From: Caldifarciminota bacterium
GTDB taxonomy: Bacteria; Hydrothermota; Hydrothermia; LBFQ01; DSFT01
Reading direction: 5' to 3'
NCBI GenBank assembly: GCA_025060695.1
Contig: JANXBH010000002.1
Coordinates: 62,001 to 126,000 of the forward strand
Length of the DNA: 64,000 nt
The translations under genes were made by a program, and so were the position numbers. Of this stretch, positions 61,648 to 64,000 are shown in pieces. Positions within the stretch are counted from its first letter, which is position 1. The number at the start of each line of letters is the position of its first letter. The notes beneath the pieces were generated by a model. It saw only the letters and a program-made list of their open reading frames with translations. It did not search any database and was not told the DNA's origin.

Positions 61648-62905
61648 TGAATGTTACTTCCTTCTCAATATCCTCCGTCGGCAACACAAGTATCGGTATT
61701 TCTATAGGTTGTTTTATTAAGTGATTTGAAAGCTTGTCCTTTACTTGAACTTTTATGTTTATAGTACCATAGTAGTCTTTCGGTGTGGTAAGCTTAAGAA
61801 CAAACTCTCTCTTATTAGACTTATATCCTCCATCAAATTTAACTTGGGGATTTACAGTTATATCTATGACATAATCGCAAAGATTATTAAATTTTATGTT
61901 AATTTCTCCTTCACTTCCTGAAGCAATAAATATAGGGACTTGAATTTCAGTAATCTTTGCATCAAATGTTTCATTTATGTATACTTCCCTTTTTATCCTT
62001 TTACCATTTCTTATTTCTGTTATAATATAAGGCAGAAAATTTTGAACTTCCGAAAATGCTAAATATAACTCTTCAAGCATTTCACTTGCGCTATTAAATG
62101 TCTCATCCTCCATTTCTAAGGCTTTGAGAATAAACCTTTCAACTTTTTCTGGTATGTTTTGATTTATATATCTCGGAAGCTCTAATTTATTTGAAAGTTT
62201 CTCCGCATGTGTCCTTGCAATATCCTCTTCATCATATGGTGGCTTTCCTGTAAGCATGTAGTATAACAAAGCTCCAACACTATATAAATCCGCCTCATAT
62301 GGAGTAATATCTAAACCCCTTAGGACTCTTGGAGAAATATACACAGGAGCACTAAGGAAACCTGATAACTTCAATCTTCTTATAGCCTTTTGAGCAATAT
62401 GCCCAAGTCCAAAATCAGTTATAACAACATTCCCATCTTTAAATCTAATATTTTCAGGTTTTAAATTTTTATGTGCAATACCATGACCGTGAGCATAAAC
62501 CAATGCATTTAATATGTCCTCTGTAATACGAAGTGCATCTTCCAAAGATAACTTTCCCTTTTTCTTAACTAAGCTCCTTAAATCCTCCTCTAAATAATCC
62601 ACTACAAAGTAAAATATCTTACCTTCCATTTCCTTATCAATATCTAAAATCCAATTTATATTGGGATGACTTTCAAGAGCTGTGATATGCCTTATTTGTT
62701 CCAAAATCTCACCTGCAATCTCCTTTAATATTTGAACATCCTTTTGGTCTCTTATTAGGTCAATTCTTAATATTTTAACTATTACGTCTTTATGTAAAAA
62801 CTGATGTACAGCCTTATATACATGAAATATTGGACTTACCGCAATCTCTTCCTTTAATAAGTATTTTCCACTAAAAACTTTGTTTGCAAACAAATTTTTA
62901 TGCAT
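61640..62905 (-). CDS. Serine/threonine kinase-like protein, probable pseudokinase
   Basis: About 421 aa. Kinase fold at ~15-280 with K44 (VIVKILR), DYLEEDLRSLVKK, ITDFGLG (Asp164), SPRVLRGLDITPYEADLYSV and GALLYYMLTGKPPYDEED. Two features are abnormal: the Gly-rich loop reads EEIAVSPIFHVYKA, and the catalytic loop HRDLKPEN reads HKNLKPEN with Asn147 for Asp. The rest (300-421) is a beta-rich domain ending in SNHLIKQPIEIPILVL. I chose ATG 62905; TTG 62911 lies too close to the -10 box (62913-62918). Confidence 0.85.
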   Translation of the reverse strand: MHKNLFANKVFSGKYLLKEEIAVSPIFHVYKAVHQFLHKDVIVKILRIDLIRDQKDVQILKEIAGEILEQIRHITALESHPNINWILDIDKEMEGKIFYFVVDYLEEDLRSLVKKKGKLSLEDALRITEDILNALVYAHGHGIAHKNLKPENIRFKDGNVVITDFGLGHIAQKAIRRLKLSGFLSAPVYISPRVLRGLDITPYEADLYSVGALLYYMLTGKPPYDEEDIARTHAEKLSNKLELPRYINQNIPEKVERFILKALEMEDETFNSASEMLEELYLAFSEVQNFLPYIITEIRNGKRIKREVYINETFDAKITEIQVPIFIASGSEGEINIKFNNLCDYVIDITVNPQVKFDGGYKSNKREFVLKLTTPKDYYGTINIKVQVKDKLSNHLIKQPIEIPILVLPTEDIEKEVTFNA

Positions 62906-62912
62906 TTTCAAA

Positions 62913-62918
62913 ATTTTA
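62913..62918 (-). promoter_or_regulatory. -10 box for pseudokinase operon
   Basis: Minus-strand AACTTTAAAATTTTGAAA, gap seven bases to ATG 62905. An in-frame TTG at 62911 is only one base away and is rejected. Confidence 0.62.
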
Positions 62919-62930
62919 AAGTTTATGCTG

Positions 62931-62936
62931 TAAAAT
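62931..62936 (+). promoter_or_regulatory. -10 box for secreted CGPC protein
   Basis: GCTGTAAAATTTTAGTT, gap seven bases to ATG 62944. It is separated by 12 bases from the divergent box of the pseudokinase gene. Confidence 0.62.
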
Positions 62937-62943
62937 TTTAGTT

Positions 62944-64000
62944 ATGATTTACATTTTATTATCTAATATAATATTTTCTGAAAGTTTTGAAGGGGGAAGT
63001 TTTCCTCCAACTGGATGGGTAAAACTAGATCTTGGAACTTCAAATAGCGATGGATGGCAAAGAACTACTTCAAAAAAGAGAAGTGGTAACTATTCTGCAT
63101 ATGTAAGCTATCAGCCTTCTGCCAATACAAAAAACGAATGGCTTATAACACCTGCTATTAATCTATCAAATTATACAAAAGCATTTTTAATATTTTATGA
63201 AGATGAGAATTGGTGGTTCAGTTATGGAGGAGTACATAGGATAAGAATCTCTACAACTTCTCAAACTGATACTAATTCTTTCGTAATAGTAAGAGAAATG
63301 ACACCTGCAAATCATTCAATAACAGGTTTTTCAGGTGATCCTGTAATGGTTGATATTTCCTCCTTTGTGGGAAATTCTACTGTATATATAGCATTTCAAT
63401 ATCAGGGTAAAGATAGAGATGACTGGTTCATAGACGATGTTAGAGTTTTTGTGCCATATCATTATGATGTAAAACCTGTTAAGATTCTAAATCCAAAACC
63501 ATTTGTAGGTTCTAATATTATACTTCCAAATGTGCAAATAATGAATTATGGTGTAAATAATCTAACGAATATTCCAGTAAGACTTATAATAAGGGACTTC
63601 AATAATAATATAGTATATAATGAAATTAAATATGTTAACTCACTTAATTCCTTTGAGTATAGTAATGTTTCATTCCCTCAATTTACAGGTTTAAACAATA
63701 AAATCTATAAACTTGAAGTTATAACGGAACTTCAAAATGACCAAGACAGAAGTAATGATACAATAAGAATGAACGCATATACTTACATAACTTCACAAAA
63801 ACCACTATTTGAGAGATTTACTAACACCTCATGTGGTCCCTGTGGTCCTGCAGACAACTACATGCACCAGATATACCAAACCTATCTATATAATGTGGGA
63901 ATAGTGGTTTATCATACCTGGTGGCCTTCAAGTTCCGATCCAATGTATGTCTATAATACTTCTCAAAACCAGCAAAGGACCAATTACTATAGTGTAAATG
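62944..64000 (+). CDS. Secreted multi-domain protein with thioredoxin-like CGPC region (cut by window end)
   Basis: At least 352 codons, no stop before the window end. Residues ~12-175: a jelly-roll of choice-of-anchor J/MAM type (SESFEGGSFPPTGWVKLD, NEWLITPAINLS, FIDDVRVFVP). About 185-275: a CARDB-like strand domain (VQIMNYGVNNLTNIPV). From ~285: RFTNTSCGPCGPADNYM, a CxxC thioredoxin-like site as in Omp28-type proteins. The start MIYILLSNIIFS is short for a signal and is fixed by a -10 box at 62931-62936, seven bases upstream. It is divergent from the pseudokinase gene. Likely an exported or surface protein. Confidence 0.82.
   Translation, partial: MIYILLSNIIFSESFEGGSFPPTGWVKLDLGTSNSDGWQRTTSKKRSGNYSAYVSYQPSANTKNEWLITPAINLSNYTKAFLIFYEDENWWFSYGGVHRIRISTTSQTDTNSFVIVREMTPANHSITGFSGDPVMVDISSFVGNSTVYIAFQYQGKDRDDWFIDDVRVFVPYHYDVKPVKILNPKPFVGSNIILPNVQIMNYGVNNLTNIPVRLIIRDFNNNIVYNEIKYVNSLNSFEYSNVSFPQFTGLNNKIYKLEVITELQNDQDRSNDTIRMNAYTYITSQKPLFERFTNTSCGPCGPADNYMHQIYQTYLYNVGIVVYHTWWPSSSDPMYVYNTSQNQQRTNYYSVN

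Overview
The window is one continuous, very compact stretch of bacterial chromosome, roughly 30 % G+C by eye. It holds 71 protein genes and no intergenic gap above about 120 bases. I see no tRNA or rRNA gene, CRISPR array, insertion sequence, prophage or attachment site. The organism is a Gram-negative (diderm) bacterium, since it carries BamA/Omp85, the LPS-export ATPase LptB, SurA and lipoproteins. It also carries enzymes more typical of archaea or thermophiles: a bifunctional FBP aldolase/phosphatase, an archaeal-type S-adenosylmethionine synthetase, archease, ThyX and endonuclease V. This mix fits an uncultured, probably thermophilic candidate phylum of the WOR-3/Hydrothermae kind. That placement is inference, not demonstrated here.

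Layout. 1-7.3 kb: the end of phosphoglycerate kinase, bactofilin, lytic transglycosylase, HU, a 30-residue ribosomal-type peptide, UDP-GlcNAc 2-epimerase, a nucleotidyltransferase, an unusual SppA and a PTPS-family enzyme. 7.3-12.4 kb (mostly minus): S1-domain protein, PyrE, a lone AsnC-type ligand domain, an acyl-CoA synthetase, UppS and FBP aldolase/phosphatase. 12.5-18.3 kb (plus): PyrH, slipin, ThyX, PurF, a saccharopine-dehydrogenase-like protein and MoxR. 18.3-27.6 kb: TrmI, CutA, FadD-like ligase, UvrD-like helicase, alcohol dehydrogenase, archease, QueE, endonuclease V, SDR and two DUF4230-like proteins. 27.7-35.8 kb: LemA, archaeal MAT, FAD oxidoreductase, NadB, an HPr-kinase-like protein, M23 and M28 peptidases and a hydrolase. 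35.8-42.0 kb (minus operon): BamA, a Cmk-RsgA fusion, MYG1-like, lone NuoC, thioesterase and MTA phosphorylase. 42.0-50.0 kb (plus): superoxide dismutase, a coiled-coil protein, a degenerate shikimate kinase/dehydroquinate synthase fusion, CapA, Nth, LptB, ferredoxin and a repeat protein. 50.0-64 kb: YjbQ, dipeptidase, Hsp33, PrkA with two unknown partners, nicotinamidase, LigA, methyltransferase, SurA, transaldolase, rhodanese, proline dehydrogenase, a pseudokinase-like protein and the start of a large secreted protein.

How expression seems to work. Nearly every transcription unit begins with one short motif, CTTTAAAATTTT, whose core reads as a -10 box (TAAAAT). In most units the start codon lies 6-10 bases beyond the box, so the mRNA should be leaderless. 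Where the gap is longer (18-25 bases) a Shine-Dalgarno sequence usually fills it. Genes inside operons overlap by 1-50 bases and probably rely on translational coupling. Eight divergent pairs share tiny back-to-back promoter regions. Eight convergent pairs abut or overlap at their 3' ends.

Most interesting points: the leaderless promoter grammar, very short uncharged signal-like N-termini on envelope proteins, a Cmk-RsgA fusion, a DHQS-like fusion with an eroded active site, a kinase with HRD changed to HKN, an 11-repeat G-N-D-x-Y protein preceded by a relic of a ferredoxin tail, a superoxide dismutase with two possible starts, and a PTPS carrying the PTPS-III motif.
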